Shown here in pieces: positions 17,360 through 26,993 of a DNA stretch of 64,000 nucleotides. The stretch's first letter is position 1, and the number at the start of each line of letters is the position of its first letter. The translations under genes and the position numbers were made by a program. This stretch comes from Chryseobacterium phosphatilyticum. GTDB lineage: Bacteria > Bacteroidota > Bacteroidia > Flavobacteriales > Weeksellaceae. The stretch lies in NCBI RefSeq assembly GCF_002899825.2, contig NZ_PPED02000003.1, positions 62,001 to 126,000 on the forward strand, in the 5' to 3' direction. The notes below the pieces were generated by a model. It worked only from the letters and a program-made list of their open reading frames with translations, was not told the DNA's origin and made no database searches.

Positions 17360-18310
17360 ATGAAATTCAGAACAGAAGTTGATATTCCCAAATCAGAACA
17401 GAAGATTGAAATTGAAGATAAAATATTTTCAATAGGTTCATGTTTTGCCTCTGAAATGACTGATTTGCTTCAACAAGGGCAACTTCAAACTCTTAATAAT
17501 CCTTTTGGAACTATTTTTAATCCTTACTCAATTCATCATGAAGTAAAGATTCTTCATGACTCTGCATTTTATGAGGAGGAAGATTTAATTACTTATAACG
17601 ACGAATATATTTCCCTCGATCATCACACAAGTTTTGATACGAGATATATTCATCAGACATTAGATAAAATTAATGGTGCTATCGTAGCAGGAAACGCTTT
17701 TCTTCAGGAGGCAGACTGGGTGATTGTTACCTATGGAAGTTCGTTCATTTATGAGTTTATCCCCAAAAAAAAGCTGGTGGCCAATTGCCATAAGATCCCA
17801 CAGAAGTTTTTTGAGAAAAGACTGCTTTCACATCAGGAACTTACTGCGGCGATTTATAATACCATTCTGGATCTTAAAGACATTTGTAAAGAAGGGGTGC
17901 AAATTTTATTTACCGTTTCACCTGTTCGTCATACAAAAGATGGTATGGTCGAAAATCAACTGAGCAAGTCCAAATTAATTACTGCTATTCATGAATCGAT
18001 TTCTCTGTTTGAAGATTGTCATTATTTACCGGTGTATGAGATTTTGATGGATGATCTGCGGGATTACCGTTTTTACAAAGAAGATATGATCCATCCCAGT
18101 ACCCAGGCAGTCAACTATATATTTGATAAATTCGGAGATGCTTATTTTTCAAATGAAACCAAAGATTTTATCAAGGAGAATTTTAAAATTATGAAAGCTC
18201 TGGAGCATAAGACCAGTGATAAAAAAGATCCTAAGTTTATAGAATTTAAGGAGAAATTAGATCAGAGAATTGAAAGACAACGAGAAAAGGTAAAACATAA
18301 AATATTTTAA
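17360..18310 (+). CDS. GSCFA domain-containing protein
   Basis: The 316-residue protein has the eponymous motif early (FSIGSCFASEMTDLL), then NPFGTIFNPYSI and, further on, VITYGSSFIYEF and FTVSPVRHTKDGMVENQLSK. These blocks resemble the GDS/SGNH hydrolase layout; the C-terminal MIHPSTQAVNYIF contains a DxxH-like catalytic pair. GSCFA proteins are a Bacteroidetes-rich family, presumed esterases or acyl-modifying enzymes, without a defined substrate. The stop is directly followed by the start of the DUF4269 gene, so translation is probably coupled. Confidence 0.88.
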   Translation: MKFRTEVDIPKSEQKIEIEDKIFSIGSCFASEMTDLLQQGQLQTLNNPFGTIFNPYSIHHEVKILHDSAFYEEEDLITYNDEYISLDHHTSFDTRYIHQTLDKINGAIVAGNAFLQEADWVIVTYGSSFIYEFIPKKKLVANCHKIPQKFFEKRLLSHQELTAAIYNTILDLKDICKEGVQILFTVSPVRHTKDGMVENQLSKSKLITAIHESISLFEDCHYLPVYEILMDDLRDYRFYKEDMIHPSTQAVNYIFDKFGDAYFSNETKDFIKENFKIMKALEHKTSDKKDPKFIEFKEKLDQRIERQREKVKHKIF

Positions 18311-18832
18311 ATGATCGATTTTACCAGGATTGACTATTTGAAAAATGGTAATGAAAGACAAAAAAGAGCTTACGAAGTTCTTAGTAAGCACCGTATTTTT
18401 GAGAAATTAAAAGACTATTCCCCCATTTTAGCAGGAACTGTTCCTATTGAAATTGATATTGAAGGAAGTGACCTGGATATTATTTTTGAAGTGGATTTAA
18501 GGTTTGAAGAAGACTTTCTGGATGATTTAATGTTGAGCAGATTTATCCCTTACGATGTGGACGTAGAACATCCTGTTGTAAATGGCGAAAGATGTATTAC
18601 GCTCAATTTTATATTGGAAGGGTTTCCCATTGAAATTTTCGGACAAAATAAGCCTACAACAGAGCAAAACGCCTATCTTCATATGCTTGCTGAGCACAAA
18701 ATATTACAGGAAAAAGGAGAGAAGTTTAAACAAAAGATAATAGAACTTAAAAAACAGGGGATTAAAACAGAACCGGCATTTGGAATGCTGATGGATCTCG
18801 AAAACCCTTATGAAGATCTGTTAAAATTATAA
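18311..18832 (+). CDS. DUF4269 family protein, nucleotidyltransferase-like
   Basis: The 173-residue protein starts MIDFTRIDYLKNGNERQ and contains LAGTVPIEIDIEGSDLDIIF, which resembles the GS...DxD active-site layout of minimal nucleotidyltransferases. EIFGQNKPTTEQNAYLHM and FGMLMDLENPYEDLLKL complete the DUF4269 pattern. The molecular role is unknown. It abuts the GSCFA gene without a gap and precedes the tatD homologue by four bases, so the three form one operon. Confidence 0.82.
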   Translation: MIDFTRIDYLKNGNERQKRAYEVLSKHRIFEKLKDYSPILAGTVPIEIDIEGSDLDIIFEVDLRFEEDFLDDLMLSRFIPYDVDVEHPVVNGERCITLNFILEGFPIEIFGQNKPTTEQNAYLHMLAEHKILQEKGEKFKQKIIELKKQGIKTEPAFGMLMDLENPYEDLLKL

Positions 18833-18836
18833 GAAA

Positions 18837-19607
18837 ATGATTGATACACATACGCACCTATACGCAGAAGAGTTTGATGAAGATAGAAGAGAAGCAATAC
18901 AGAGAGCTTTAGATAAAGGTATTACAGAATTTTATCTTCCTGCTATTGATTCCGAATCACATGAAAAAATGTTGCAACTGGAAAGTGAATATCCCGCGCA
19001 GATTTTTTCAATGATGGGACTACATCCGTGTTGTGTAAAGCCGGAGTCCTGGGAAAAAGAACTGGAAATTGTTAAAAATTATCTTGATCAAAGACATTTT
19101 CCGGCTATAGGAGAAATCGGGATTGATCTGTACTGGGATAAAACAACTTTAGAGATACAAGTGAAGGCTTTTGAGCAACAAATCGACTGGGCTATAGAGA
19201 AAGACCTTCCGATTGTGATCCATACAAGAGAAAGTTTTGATGAAACATTTGAAGTGTTGGAGAGAAAAAAGCATCCAAAACTAAGAGGTATTTTCCATTG
19301 TTTTTCCGGAAATCTTGAGCAGGCAAAACATGCCATTGGTTTGAATTTTATCCTGGGAATTGGTGGAGTTGTTACTTTTAAAAATGGAAAGATTGACCAG
19401 TTTTTGCATGAAGTCCCTTTAGATAAAATTGTTCTGGAGACAGATTCACCTTACCTGGCTCCGGTTCCTTACAGAGGGAAAAGAAATGAAAGCTCTTATC
19501 TTGATCTCGTGGCAGGAAAATTGGTTAATATCTATGGAAAAGATTTTTCAGAGATTGACAGAATTACTACAGAAAATGCGAAAAAACTTTTTGTGACTGT
19601 ACAATAA
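18837..19607 (+). CDS. TatD family metal-dependent hydrolase/DNase
   Basis: A 256-residue TIM-barrel amidohydrolase-type enzyme. Metal ligands are visible as DTHTHLY at the start, IGEIGIDLYWD, VIHTRESFDE, FHCFSG and the closing LETDSPYLAPVPYRGKRNE. TatD proteins act as 3'-5' DNA exonucleases and may also act on other phosphoesters. It is the last gene of the GSCFA-DUF4269-tatD operon and ends at a strong bidirectional terminator. Confidence 0.93.
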   Translation: MIDTHTHLYAEEFDEDRREAIQRALDKGITEFYLPAIDSESHEKMLQLESEYPAQIFSMMGLHPCCVKPESWEKELEIVKNYLDQRHFPAIGEIGIDLYWDKTTLEIQVKAFEQQIDWAIEKDLPIVIHTRESFDETFEVLERKKHPKLRGIFHCFSGNLEQAKHAIGLNFILGIGGVVTFKNGKIDQFLHEVPLDKIVLETDSPYLAPVPYRGKRNESSYLDLVAGKLVNIYGKDFSEIDRITTENAKKLFVTVQ

Positions 19608-19613
19608 CAAAAT

Positions 19614-19645
19614 AAAAACCCTTTTCAGACTTGAAAAGGGTTTTT
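19614..19645. terminator. Bidirectional terminator between tatD and rhlE homologues
   Basis: A thirteen-base perfect stem AAAAACCCTTTTC / GAAAAGGGTTTTT has loop AGACTT. The A and T runs on each side let it work for both converging genes. Confidence 0.9.
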
Positions 19646-19647
19646 AT

Positions 19648-20955
19648 TTATTTTTTTCTTGTGAAATTTTTATTTTTAGGCTTCTTAAATCCAACGGAAG
19701 CGGTAGGCGAAGAAGGCTTCTTTTTATTTCCGTTATTTCTAGGTCCTCTTGGCGGTTGTTTTGCCCCTTGTTCTCCTCCTGCACGAACCGGCTTATTATT
19801 GGAATCTCTTTTTTCAGCAACAAGATCATCGGTGTGGAAAGGATGGTCTTTAATCACAGGAATTTTCTTTCCAATAAGTTTTTCTGTATTTTTTAGATTT
19901 AAAAGATCCAGGCTATCTACAAAAGAGATAGAGGTTCCTTCAGATCCGGCTCTACCTGTTCTTCCGATTCTGTGTACATAGGTTTCAGAAACATCAGAAA
20001 GTTCAAAGTTGATGACAAATTTCAGTTCATCAATATCAATTCCCCTTGCCGCAATATCAGTAGCAACCAGAACTCTTGTTTTCCCTGATTTGAAATTATT
20101 CAAAGCGTTTTGTCTTGCATTCTGAGACTTATTCCCGTGGATCGCTTCTGCAGAAATATTATCTTTCTGAAGCTTTCTTGCGATTTTATCCGCCCCATGT
20201 TTTGTTCTGGCAAATACCAGTACAGAATCCGCAATATCATTTTTAAGGATATGCGACAGAAGGTTTAGTTTATTTTCTCTTTCAACAAAATAAACTGATT
20301 GTTTGATTGTATCTGCAGTAGACGAAACAGGTGTTACTTCTACTTTTACCGGGTTATTCAGTATAGAGTTGGCCAGTTTCTGAATTTCACCAGGCATAGT
20401 TGCAGAGAAGAACAGGGTTTGTCTTTTCTGTGGCAAAAGTTTGATGATTCTTTTTACGTCATGTACAAAACCCATATCAAGCATTCTGTCTGCTTCATCA
20501 AGAACAAAAATTTCAAGGTTTCTAAGGCTGATGATACCTTGCGCAATAAAATCAAGAAGTCTTCCCGGAGTTGCTACCAGAATATCCACTCCTCTTTTCA
20601 GAGCAGCTTCCTGATTTCCTTGTTTTACTCCACCGAAAATAACAAGTTGTTTTAAAGGAAGGTATTTTCCGTACGCATTGATATTTTCTTCAATCTGAAT
20701 GGCCAATTCTCTTGTAGGAGTAAGAATTAAAGCCTTTATATGATTGTTCGAAATTTTATTTTTAGATAAATTCTGTAAAATAGGAATAGAAAAAGCGGCA
20801 GTTTTACCTGTCCCGGTTTGAGCACATCCCAGAAAATCTCTGCCCTGTAAAATATCAGGAATAGATCTTTCCTGAATAGGGGTTGGATTAGTATATCCTT
20901 GTTCCTGGATTGCCTTAGCAATAGGTTCTATTAAGTTTAAGTCTGTAAAATTCAA
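19648..20955 (-). CDS. DEAD-box RNA helicase, RhlE-like
   Basis: The 435-residue helicase shows a Q motif ([13 protein letters not shown]), Walker [23 protein letters not shown] ([13 protein letters not shown]), SAT and [10 protein letters not shown]. It ends in a basic Gly/Pro/Lys-rich tail ([20 protein letters not shown]), like RhlE proteins, which act in rRNA maturation and RNA turnover. It is a second DEAD-box protein in this window, distinct from the DbpA-like one. A TACCTTTG promoter box lies on the minus strand at 21014-21021, about 58 bases upstream. Confidence 0.92.
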   Translation of the reverse strand: MNFTDLNLIEPIAKAIQEQGYTNPTPIQERSIPDILQGRDFLGCAQTGTGKTAAFSIPILQNLSKNKISNNHIKALILTPTRELAIQIEENINAYGKYLPLKQLVIFGGVKQGNQEAALKRGVDILVATPGRLLDFIAQGIISLRNLEIFVLDEADRMLDMGFVHDVKRIIKLLPQKRQTLFFSATMPGEIQKLANSILNNPVKVEVTPVSSTADTIKQSVYFVERENKLNLLSHILKNDIADSVLVFARTKHGADKIARKLQKDNISAEAIHGNKSQNARQNALNNFKSGKTRVLVATDIAARGIDIDELKFVINFELSDVSETYVHRIGRTGRAGSEGTSISFVDSLDLLNLKNTEKLIGKKIPVIKDHPFHTDDLVAEKRDSNNKPVRAGGEQGAKQPPRGPRNNGNKKKPSSPTASVGFKKPKNKNFTRKK

Positions 20956-21013
20956 ATGAATTATTTTAAAATTTAAATAAAAAATTCCTTCAGTCTGAAA
21001 GAATTACATTTTG

Positions 21014-21021
21014 CAAAGGTA
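21014..21021 (-). promoter_or_regulatory. -7 promoter box of the rhlE-like gene
   Basis: TACCTTTG on the minus strand, followed by C, matches the TAnnTTTG consensus. No good -33 element was found. Confidence 0.5.
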
Positions 21022-21200
21022 CTCTAAATATTTTAAAGAATTTTGACCAGACTTTGTCTTGTCTAAGATATTTATAATTAATGGTTTGTGTTTCAATTGA
21101 TGTCGTGTTTCTTTTAATTAGTCTTTAATAAAAAAATAAAGAGTTTTAAAACTTTATAATCTTTTAATGTAATTAAGTAAAAAATATCATGGTTATAATG

Positions 21201-21208
21201 TATATTTG
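21201..21208 (+). promoter_or_regulatory. -7 promoter box before the first head-repeat protein
   Basis: TATATTTG matches TAnnTTTG and lies 21 bases before the ATG at 21230. Confidence 0.5.
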
Positions 21209-21229
21209 GCTTAGAACTAAAAATAAACC

Positions 21230-22408
21230 ATGAAAAAAATCATCATTCTCCTTGCTGCCGTATCCGGTATGCATGCTAACGCTCAATCCTGGAATCTTAC
21301 CGGAAATTCAGGAACAGTTCCCGGAACGAACTTTATCGGAACTACAGACAATCAACCCCTTGTTTTTAAAGCAAATAACACAGAATTAATGAAGATTACC
21401 CCCAAGGGAAGAATCATTTTTCAGAATATGGATACCAACTTAGGATGGGATACCAACTTATTCTTAGGCGGAGGTAATGAAATTGCTACGGGAAAAGCCA
21501 ATACTTCTGTAGGAATGGGCTCACTTATCAATGACACTACTGGTGGTGCAAATACTGCTGTGGGATCCAATTCGGGGAGAGCCATTACAACTGGAGCTTC
21601 CAATACAGCCATAGGAAGCAATTCCATGATAAATGGGAACGTAGGAAACGGTAATACAGGAGTAGGGGCAAATTCTCTGGGAGGATTAGGATCCATGGCG
21701 GAAAATACAGCGTTAGGAACCGCTGCATTGGGAGGCTATAGTGCTGTTGCTACTGATAATATTACGGAGAATACAGCTGTTGGAGCCGGATCGTTAACAT
21801 ATCTAAGGAATGGAAGCAGGAATATTTCCATCGGGAAAAGGGCAATGAGAACTTTTACCACGGGAAATGATAATATTGTCATTGGAACTCATGCCGCTGA
21901 AATGGTGATTGAAGGCAATCAAAATATTTTTATAGGTTCCAGAGTACAAGCTAACGCGGCATCTGTAGATAATCAACTGAATATCGGAAACTGGATTATT
22001 GGAAACAATGGAACCATAGGTATCGGGCAATTTGCCACTCAGTTACCTGCTGACGGTATTTCTTCAGACGGAATTAAATATAAATTATTTGTAAAGGACG
22101 GAATCAGAACCGAAAAAGTAAAGGTGGATATTGCTGCTAACAACGGATGGGCAGATTATGTCTTCGCAAAAGATTATCAACTAATGCCATTGAACGATCT
22201 TGCAAAATTCATCGATAAAAATGGACATTTGCCTGAAGTTCCTACTACAGAAGAGGCTATTAAAAATGGCATTGAATTAAAGGAAATGAATATTTTACTT
22301 TTAAAGAAAGTAGAAGAACTTACCTTACATCTCATTGATCAAAATAAAGAGTTAAAAACTCAGAAAGAAGAAATTGAAGCATTGAAAAGTAAAGTCAATT
22401 CATTATAA
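21230..22408 (+). CDS. Secreted protein with YadA-like head repeats and Bacteroidetes tail domain
   Basis: The 392-residue protein has a signal peptide (ending ANAQ), a short conserved block (SWNLTGNSGT, FIGTTDNQPLVFKANN), then degenerate repeats of the form GxxNTAxGxxS (GGANTAVGSNSG, GASNTAIGSNSM). These are the left-handed beta-roll repeats of trimeric adhesin heads and phage tail fibres. The C-terminal 130 residues (DGIRTEKVKVDIAANNGWAD, then LNDLAKFIDKNGHLPEVPT and a coiled coil of EELTLHLIDQNKELKTQ type) form a module common at the end of Bacteroidetes repeat proteins. It is probably an oligomeric surface fibre. A close paralogue lies at 24322-25488. Confidence 0.75.
   Translation: MKKIIILLAAVSGMHANAQSWNLTGNSGTVPGTNFIGTTDNQPLVFKANNTELMKITPKGRIIFQNMDTNLGWDTNLFLGGGNEIATGKANTSVGMGSLINDTTGGANTAVGSNSGRAITTGASNTAIGSNSMINGNVGNGNTGVGANSLGGLGSMAENTALGTAALGGYSAVATDNITENTAVGAGSLTYLRNGSRNISIGKRAMRTFTTGNDNIVIGTHAAEMVIEGNQNIFIGSRVQANAASVDNQLNIGNWIIGNNGTIGIGQFATQLPADGISSDGIKYKLFVKDGIRTEKVKVDIAANNGWADYVFAKDYQLMPLNDLAKFIDKNGHLPEVPTTEEAIKNGIELKEMNILLLKKVEELTLHLIDQNKELKTQKEEIEALKSKVNSL
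22091..22230 (+). repeat. Coding repeat shared with 25198-25337 (copy 1)
   Basis: About 140 bases of the C-terminal module differ from the paralogue by about four positions, although the central parts of the two genes are clearly diverged. This suggests recent duplication or gene conversion of the tail. Confidence 0.8.
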
Positions 22409-22427
22409 TAATCAAAACTTTTAACCT

Positions 22428-24227
22428 ATGAAAACCAAAAATATTTTTCTATTCGTTCTTATACTTATTGGAAGCGGGCTTGCACAGGCTCAGCATGAAA
22501 ATGACAATTGGAGATTTGGAAGTAATAACTGGCGTTTTGATGCGAATGCTGCACCAAACGGATTCACCCAGACCACAGGATTAAATCCACATATAAGATA
22601 TGCCAGCTCAGTAATCAGCGATAAAAATACAGGGAATCTACTTTTCTATTCCAATGGTTATAACATTTATAACAAAAATAATGGGATCATGGATGGAGGA
22701 GACCATTTGTTTGGAACCATTTCTTATGAATACAATTCTATCGGAAATCCATCAGACCAATCTTCTGTAATTCTACCTTTACCTGGCTCAAATTCAAAAT
22801 ACTATGTGTTTTACATTAATGGAGACAGAAATCTAAAAGATCAGATTACAGTACCTACTCCAAATCCAGCAACCAATTATGGACTTAGGTATGCTATTGT
22901 AGATATGTCTTTAAATGGCGGTTTAGGGAAAGTGATCTCCAAAAATAACATATTGTTTAGCAATTCTCCGACTAATGCCTTGACTTCTACATTTGGAAGT
23001 GATGGAAATTCTTATTGGATTGTAAGTGCTAATAACGGGAATATATTATCCTATAAATTAGATGCCAGCGGAGTAAACACAACCCCTGTAGTAAGTGCAG
23101 GAATGGAATATGGTTCTTTTATTAAGATATCACCCAACTCTAAAAAGCTTTTAACCAGAAAGTATAAAGCTTTATGGCTGTCTGATTTTAATAACACTAC
23201 AGGAACTGTGACCAATGCTGTAAATGTTATTGCAAACAATAATTTGATAGCCTATTATAGTGATGCAAGTAATACTCCGAACAGTGCAGAATTTTCTCCG
23301 GATAGTAATATCATCTATTTTATCGGGGCTGAAGCTTGCTTATGTCTATATCCTCAAGGTCTTATTGGATGGTCCGGATTGGCAATGTACAATATCAGCA
23401 CAGGAAGTTTGGTGGGAGCAAGTAATTCAAGCAGCCACTACGATTTTTCATTTAATGGATCTACCGCAAGTATACAAAGAGCCACTAACGGAAAGCTTTA
23501 TATGATATTTAATACTAAGCTTCAGGATGACGGATATGGCTATTATGAAGTTCATTTTGAATCTCAGACTTCCCCTTATCCGGCTTATTCCTGGAGAGTC
23601 ATTAATAATCCGGATGTCTGGAGCCCTACTGTGAATCCTTCGAGTATTATTAACCCACCTGCAGGTACCAAAAATGGATTTTCTTTTCCTCAATTGGTTC
23701 CGTCTTTAAGTGATGCTGTTAATCCTTGTCCTGATGTTTTAACGATTACGACACCGGTTACCTCTTCACAAACCTATCAGGCCGGGAAATCTATTTTTGC
23801 CTCTTCAGTTATTAATGATAATCTGACTGTAGACTATAAAGCAGGTTTAAATGTCGATTTACTGCCAGGATTCAGTGTTAATGCAGTCAACAATGGAGCA
23901 TTTAAGGCTTATATCAGCCCATGTACTATTTCAGCTTTCCTTAAAGAAAGAACAGTAGGTGCTATGGAACCTAATTTGGCCAAAACAGCCCTGAATATCG
24001 GTTCTTCAGAGGTTAAAATTTATCCAAATCCTGCATCTACAATAGTTAAAATAGATTCTGGTAGAAATAAAGTTGCAGGCTGGGTGTTGTATGATCTTTC
24101 AGGAAAGATGGTTCTTAATGGAACGGAAGCAACAGTTCCTGTAGAAAGAGTACCAAAATCCTCTTATTTATTGGTTATTAAATTGGATAACGGAACAAGT
24201 ACCTCTAAAAAGATTATTGTTCAATAA
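22428..24227 (+). CDS. T9SS type A sorting-domain protein, probable beta-propeller
   Basis: This is a 599-residue secreted protein. The signal peptide ends AQAQ. The body (ASSVISDKNTGNLLFYSNGY, then YYVFYINGD, WIVSANNGNILSYKLDASG and AEFSPDSNIIYFIGAEA) has the spaced YxF/SPD pattern of a WD40-like or PKD-associated beta-propeller found in Bacteroidetes gliding and surface proteins. Residues about 440-505 form a coathanger-like element (YQAGKSIFASSVINDN). The last 75 residues (VKIYPNPASTIVKID to KKIIVQ) are a type A T9SS secretion signal. It sits between two head-repeat paralogues, 19 bases after the first, so the genes are probably cotranscribed. Confidence 0.82.
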   Translation: MKTKNIFLFVLILIGSGLAQAQHENDNWRFGSNNWRFDANAAPNGFTQTTGLNPHIRYASSVISDKNTGNLLFYSNGYNIYNKNNGIMDGGDHLFGTISYEYNSIGNPSDQSSVILPLPGSNSKYYVFYINGDRNLKDQITVPTPNPATNYGLRYAIVDMSLNGGLGKVISKNNILFSNSPTNALTSTFGSDGNSYWIVSANNGNILSYKLDASGVNTTPVVSAGMEYGSFIKISPNSKKLLTRKYKALWLSDFNNTTGTVTNAVNVIANNNLIAYYSDASNTPNSAEFSPDSNIIYFIGAEACLCLYPQGLIGWSGLAMYNISTGSLVGASNSSSHYDFSFNGSTASIQRATNGKLYMIFNTKLQDDGYGYYEVHFESQTSPYPAYSWRVINNPDVWSPTVNPSSIINPPAGTKNGFSFPQLVPSLSDAVNPCPDVLTITTPVTSSQTYQAGKSIFASSVINDNLTVDYKAGLNVDLLPGFSVNAVNNGAFKAYISPCTISAFLKERTVGAMEPNLAKTALNIGSSEVKIYPNPASTIVKIDSGRNKVAGWVLYDLSGKMVLNGTEATVPVERVPKSSYLLVIKLDNGTSTSKKIIVQ

Positions 24228-24321
24228 CCAAAGATGTATTAATCAAAGATGATGTCCGGTAAAAAGCAGGACTTAATCTTATTATTTTAAATCAAGATAT
24301 CAAAAAATACCTTTATAAAAC

Positions 24322-25488
24322 ATGAAAAAAACCATCATTTTAATGGCCGCTATTTTGGGTCTGCAAGCTAACGCTCAATCCTGGAATCTTACCGGAAATG
24401 CAGGAACAAATCCTTCTTCAAATTTTATTGGAACTACCGATAATCAGCCACTGATTTTTAAAATCAACGGCTCCGAAAAAATGAAATTATCACCTAATGG
24501 CAGGCTTGTTTTTTTTGATGTTCACTCCCAAACCTGGGCTTACAATTTATATATTGGAGGAGGGAATGAAGTACCTTCCAATAATGCAGGAGGAACTAAC
24601 TATGCTAACGTAGCGGTAGGACTAGGTTCAATGAGCTCTAATACAACGGGGTCATCAAATACGGCGTTAGGTTATAATACAATGACAAAAAGTACGACCG
24701 GATCTTTGAATACTGCTTTGGGAATTAATTCTATGCAGAATTCAGTGAGCGCTAGCAGTAACGTGGCTGTTGGTGTTAATACATTAGGAGGAATGATTGC
24801 AGGTGAATTTAATACAGCAATAGGGCATGGTGCGATGCGCTCGTGGGGAAGTACTGCCTCGGTTCCTTTGGTAGGAAATACAGCAATTGGAACAAGTGCT
24901 TTAATGGATATTAATAACGGATCATTCAATACCATATTGGGGAATAACTCATTTATGAGAACGGTAAATGCTAGTTACAATGTTGTTATAGGTACAAACA
25001 ATGCTCCATTGGTCAACAATGCAACCGGTAATATTTATATAGGAAATAATATTGCTGCCGTAGGAACGAGCCCTTCTAACGAATTGAATATTGGAAACTG
25101 GATTGTTGGAAACAACGGAACAATCGGTATTGGGCAGTATACAACCCAGCTTCCTGCTGATGGAGTAGCCGCAGATGGTCAGAAATATAAACTATTTGTA
25201 AAAGACGGAATCAGAACCGAAAAAGTAAAGGTGGATATTGCCGCTAATAACGGATGGGCAGATTATGTCTTCGCAAAAGATTATCAACTAATGCCATTGA
25301 ACGATCTTGCAAAATTTATCGATAAAAATGGACATTTACCTGAGGTACCTACGACAGATGAAGCAATTAAAAATGGTATTGAATTAAAGGAGATGAACAT
25401 TCTTTTGCTTAAAAAAATTGAAGAACTTACCCTGTATACTCTTGAGCAACAAAAAAGAATTGAAGCCCTTGAAAAAAAGGTGAAGTAG
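24322..25488 (+). CDS. Second head-repeat secreted protein (paralogue)
   Basis: The 388-residue protein has the same plan as the gene at 21230: signal peptide, SWNLTGNAGT and FIGTTDNQPLIFK, beta-roll repeats (GSSNTALGYNTM, GSLNTALGINSM), then the near-identical tail module and a short coiled coil (IEELTLYTLEQQKRIEALEK). The repeat region is divergent while both ends are conserved. It follows the T9SS gene after 94 bases. The likely role is a surface or secreted fibre; it carries no T9SS sorting domain. Confidence 0.75.
   Translation: MKKTIILMAAILGLQANAQSWNLTGNAGTNPSSNFIGTTDNQPLIFKINGSEKMKLSPNGRLVFFDVHSQTWAYNLYIGGGNEVPSNNAGGTNYANVAVGLGSMSSNTTGSSNTALGYNTMTKSTTGSLNTALGINSMQNSVSASSNVAVGVNTLGGMIAGEFNTAIGHGAMRSWGSTASVPLVGNTAIGTSALMDINNGSFNTILGNNSFMRTVNASYNVVIGTNNAPLVNNATGNIYIGNNIAAVGTSPSNELNIGNWIVGNNGTIGIGQYTTQLPADGVAADGQKYKLFVKDGIRTEKVKVDIAANNGWADYVFAKDYQLMPLNDLAKFIDKNGHLPEVPTTDEAIKNGIELKEMNILLLKKIEELTLYTLEQQKRIEALEKKVK
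25198..25337 (+). repeat. Coding repeat shared with 22091-22230 (copy 2)
   Basis: This is the partner of the repeat in the first head-repeat gene. A second identical run of 33 bases joins signal peptide and SWNLTGN regions (21275-21307 and 24367-24399). Confidence 0.8.
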
Positions 25489-25581
25489 TACCATCATTAA
25501 TGACTGTTCTTCATTTGGACGACTGTCTTTTTATATAAGGCTCGTTCAGGAAGTAATATATATTATTTTAATTGTAAAGAG

Positions 25582-25609
25582 AATGGCTGCCTATATTTGG
25601 GCAGCCATT
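25582..25609 (+). terminator. Terminator after the head-repeat gene cluster
   Basis: A ten-base stem AATGGCTGCC / GGCAGCCATT has a short AT-rich loop and is followed by TTTATTTT. Confidence 0.8.
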
Positions 25610-25634
25610 TATTTTGATGCTATATTCCAACAAA

Positions 25635-26255
25635 TTATTTAAATCTGTATCCTACACCCGCCTGTAAAAATCCGATTTTTGTAGGAACAGCATTACTTTT
25701 ATTGGCTTCAAAGAAGTTGAAATGATATCTTGCATCCACAAAAAACTTATCAGTAATTTTATATTCTGCGCCGAGGAAAGGAAAAAGGTTTAAAGTCTTT
25801 ATGCCGTCAGATTCTCCGCTAACCTCTCCAAAAATAGTGTCAGATGTTACTTTACTGGAAATATTAAATCCAAAGTTCATCCCCACTGAAGCAGAAAGAT
25901 TAGGAATAAAATAATACTTGGCAGAAATTGGAACCTGAATCTGATGAAGTGTATAATCAAATTTCATATCACCTACACTTACAATTTCATTACCAACTAA
26001 TTGAACTCCGGGATATGAGTCTTTGCCACCCAGTTGAGTATACAGAACCTCTGCCTGCACACTGAATTTGGAAGATAAGGGTTTTTCAGCCAGAATACCC
26101 ACATAAAAATAAGATTTTGAGTCCAGATTTTCTCCAAAATATTTCATACTTGATAGGGTGTATCCTCCTTTAGCTCCAAAACTCATAGGCCCGCTTTGGG
26201 CACTGAGGATCCCTGATATGGCCAATAATGTTGTCAAAAAAATATTCTTCTTCAT
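25635..26255 (-). CDS. Outer-membrane beta-barrel protein (PorT-like)
   Basis: The 206-residue protein has a signal peptide (MKKNIFLTTLLAISGILSAQ), then FGAKGGYTLSSMKYFG, GILAEKPLSSKFSVQAEVLY, YHLQIQVPISAKYYF-type strands and the terminal FLQAGVGYRFK ending in phenylalanine and a basic residue. This matches the PF13568-type small barrels of Bacteroidetes. It would sit in the outer membrane; what it transports or binds is unknown. It is monocistronic. Confidence 0.82.
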   Translation of the reverse strand: MKKNIFLTTLLAISGILSAQSGPMSFGAKGGYTLSSMKYFGENLDSKSYFYVGILAEKPLSSKFSVQAEVLYTQLGGKDSYPGVQLVGNEIVSVGDMKFDYTLHQIQVPISAKYYFIPNLSASVGMNFGFNISSKVTSDTIFGEVSGESDGIKTLNLFPFLGAEYKITDKFFVDARYHFNFFEANKSNAVPTKIGFLQAGVGYRFK

Positions 26256-26288
26256 GTTTTTTTTTGAATGGTTAATAATTTTATAAAA

Positions 26289-26314
26289 ATAATTCCTTCA
26301 TTTGAAGGAATTAT
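26289..26314 (-). terminator. Hairpin downstream of the DUF6438 gene
   Basis: A perfect twelve-base inverted repeat ATAATTCCTTCA / TGAAGGAATTAT has a two-base loop and lies between two minus-strand genes. Short T-rich sequence follows on the minus strand. Confidence 0.55.
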
Positions 26315-26350
26315 AGGTGTACAAAGATAATTTAAATATTTTGATAAGGT

Positions 26351-26839
26351 TTATTCTACCTTAGTCCATTGCTGGTTTTTTCTCAGGTCTTCAAAGAAAC
26401 GGTATACTTCGGAAAGCTTTTCGCTGCCTCGTTTTCCGTAGTCTTCTATATTTTTTGAAGTTCTGTCATTAAAATTGATTCTTAAATAAGAGGTCGGAAG
26501 GTCTGTAATATTTCTTTCGCCGTATTTATCTTTTAAATTTTTTACATCCAATCCATTTAAAAGACTGATTAATTTATGATAATCAGCTTCTTTAATTGTT
26601 CCTTTAAAAGTACCTTCACGAGGTTTTGAAAACTCGTCTTTTGAAGGTTTATCAGTGAAATTAAAATGCTCAGCTTCAAAAATTGCAGATCTGTCCGGAT
26701 TGATGGTTATTTTAAATACAGGACAGAATCCAAAACATGGCGTTGCCTGATATTCAATTTTAGAATATGTTGCATCGACTTTTTGAGAAGTACATGAAAA
26801 TAAAAATACAAATGCAAAAAGACTTAGTAAATATTTCAT
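26351..26839 (-). CDS. DUF6438 domain-containing lipoprotein
   Basis: The 162-residue protein begins with a lipoprotein signal (MKYLLSLFAFVFLFSC). The mature part begins with the family signature YQATPCFGFCPVFKITINPD, where two cysteines flank GF. It continues with FKGTIKEADYHKLISLLNGL and TDLPTSYLRINFND. DUF6438 proteins are small periplasmic or outer-membrane lipoproteins of unknown function in Bacteroidetes. It is transcribed alone. Confidence 0.82.
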   Translation of the reverse strand: MKYLLSLFAFVFLFSCTSQKVDATYSKIEYQATPCFGFCPVFKITINPDRSAIFEAEHFNFTDKPSKDEFSKPREGTFKGTIKEADYHKLISLLNGLDVKNLKDKYGERNITDLPTSYLRINFNDRTSKNIEDYGKRGSEKLSEVYRFFEDLRKNQQWTKVE

Positions 26840-26932
26840 AGCTTACAATTTTAGAAATTCTGTCAATAACTGTTCCAAAAAATCCCTTTGATTGTATTTT
26901 CTCATCTTTAACCAAGGTCGTTTTGATAAAAA

Positions 26933-26955
26933 AACCTCAGAATAAATCTGAGGTT
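26933..26955 (-). terminator. Terminator after obg
   Basis: An AACCTCAG / CTGAGGTT stem is followed on the minus strand by a run of seven T. It lies 39 bases beyond the obg stop. Confidence 0.8.
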
Positions 26956-26993
26956 CTCTATTTTTTTAATATCCGGTATTTCTGATACTTCTT

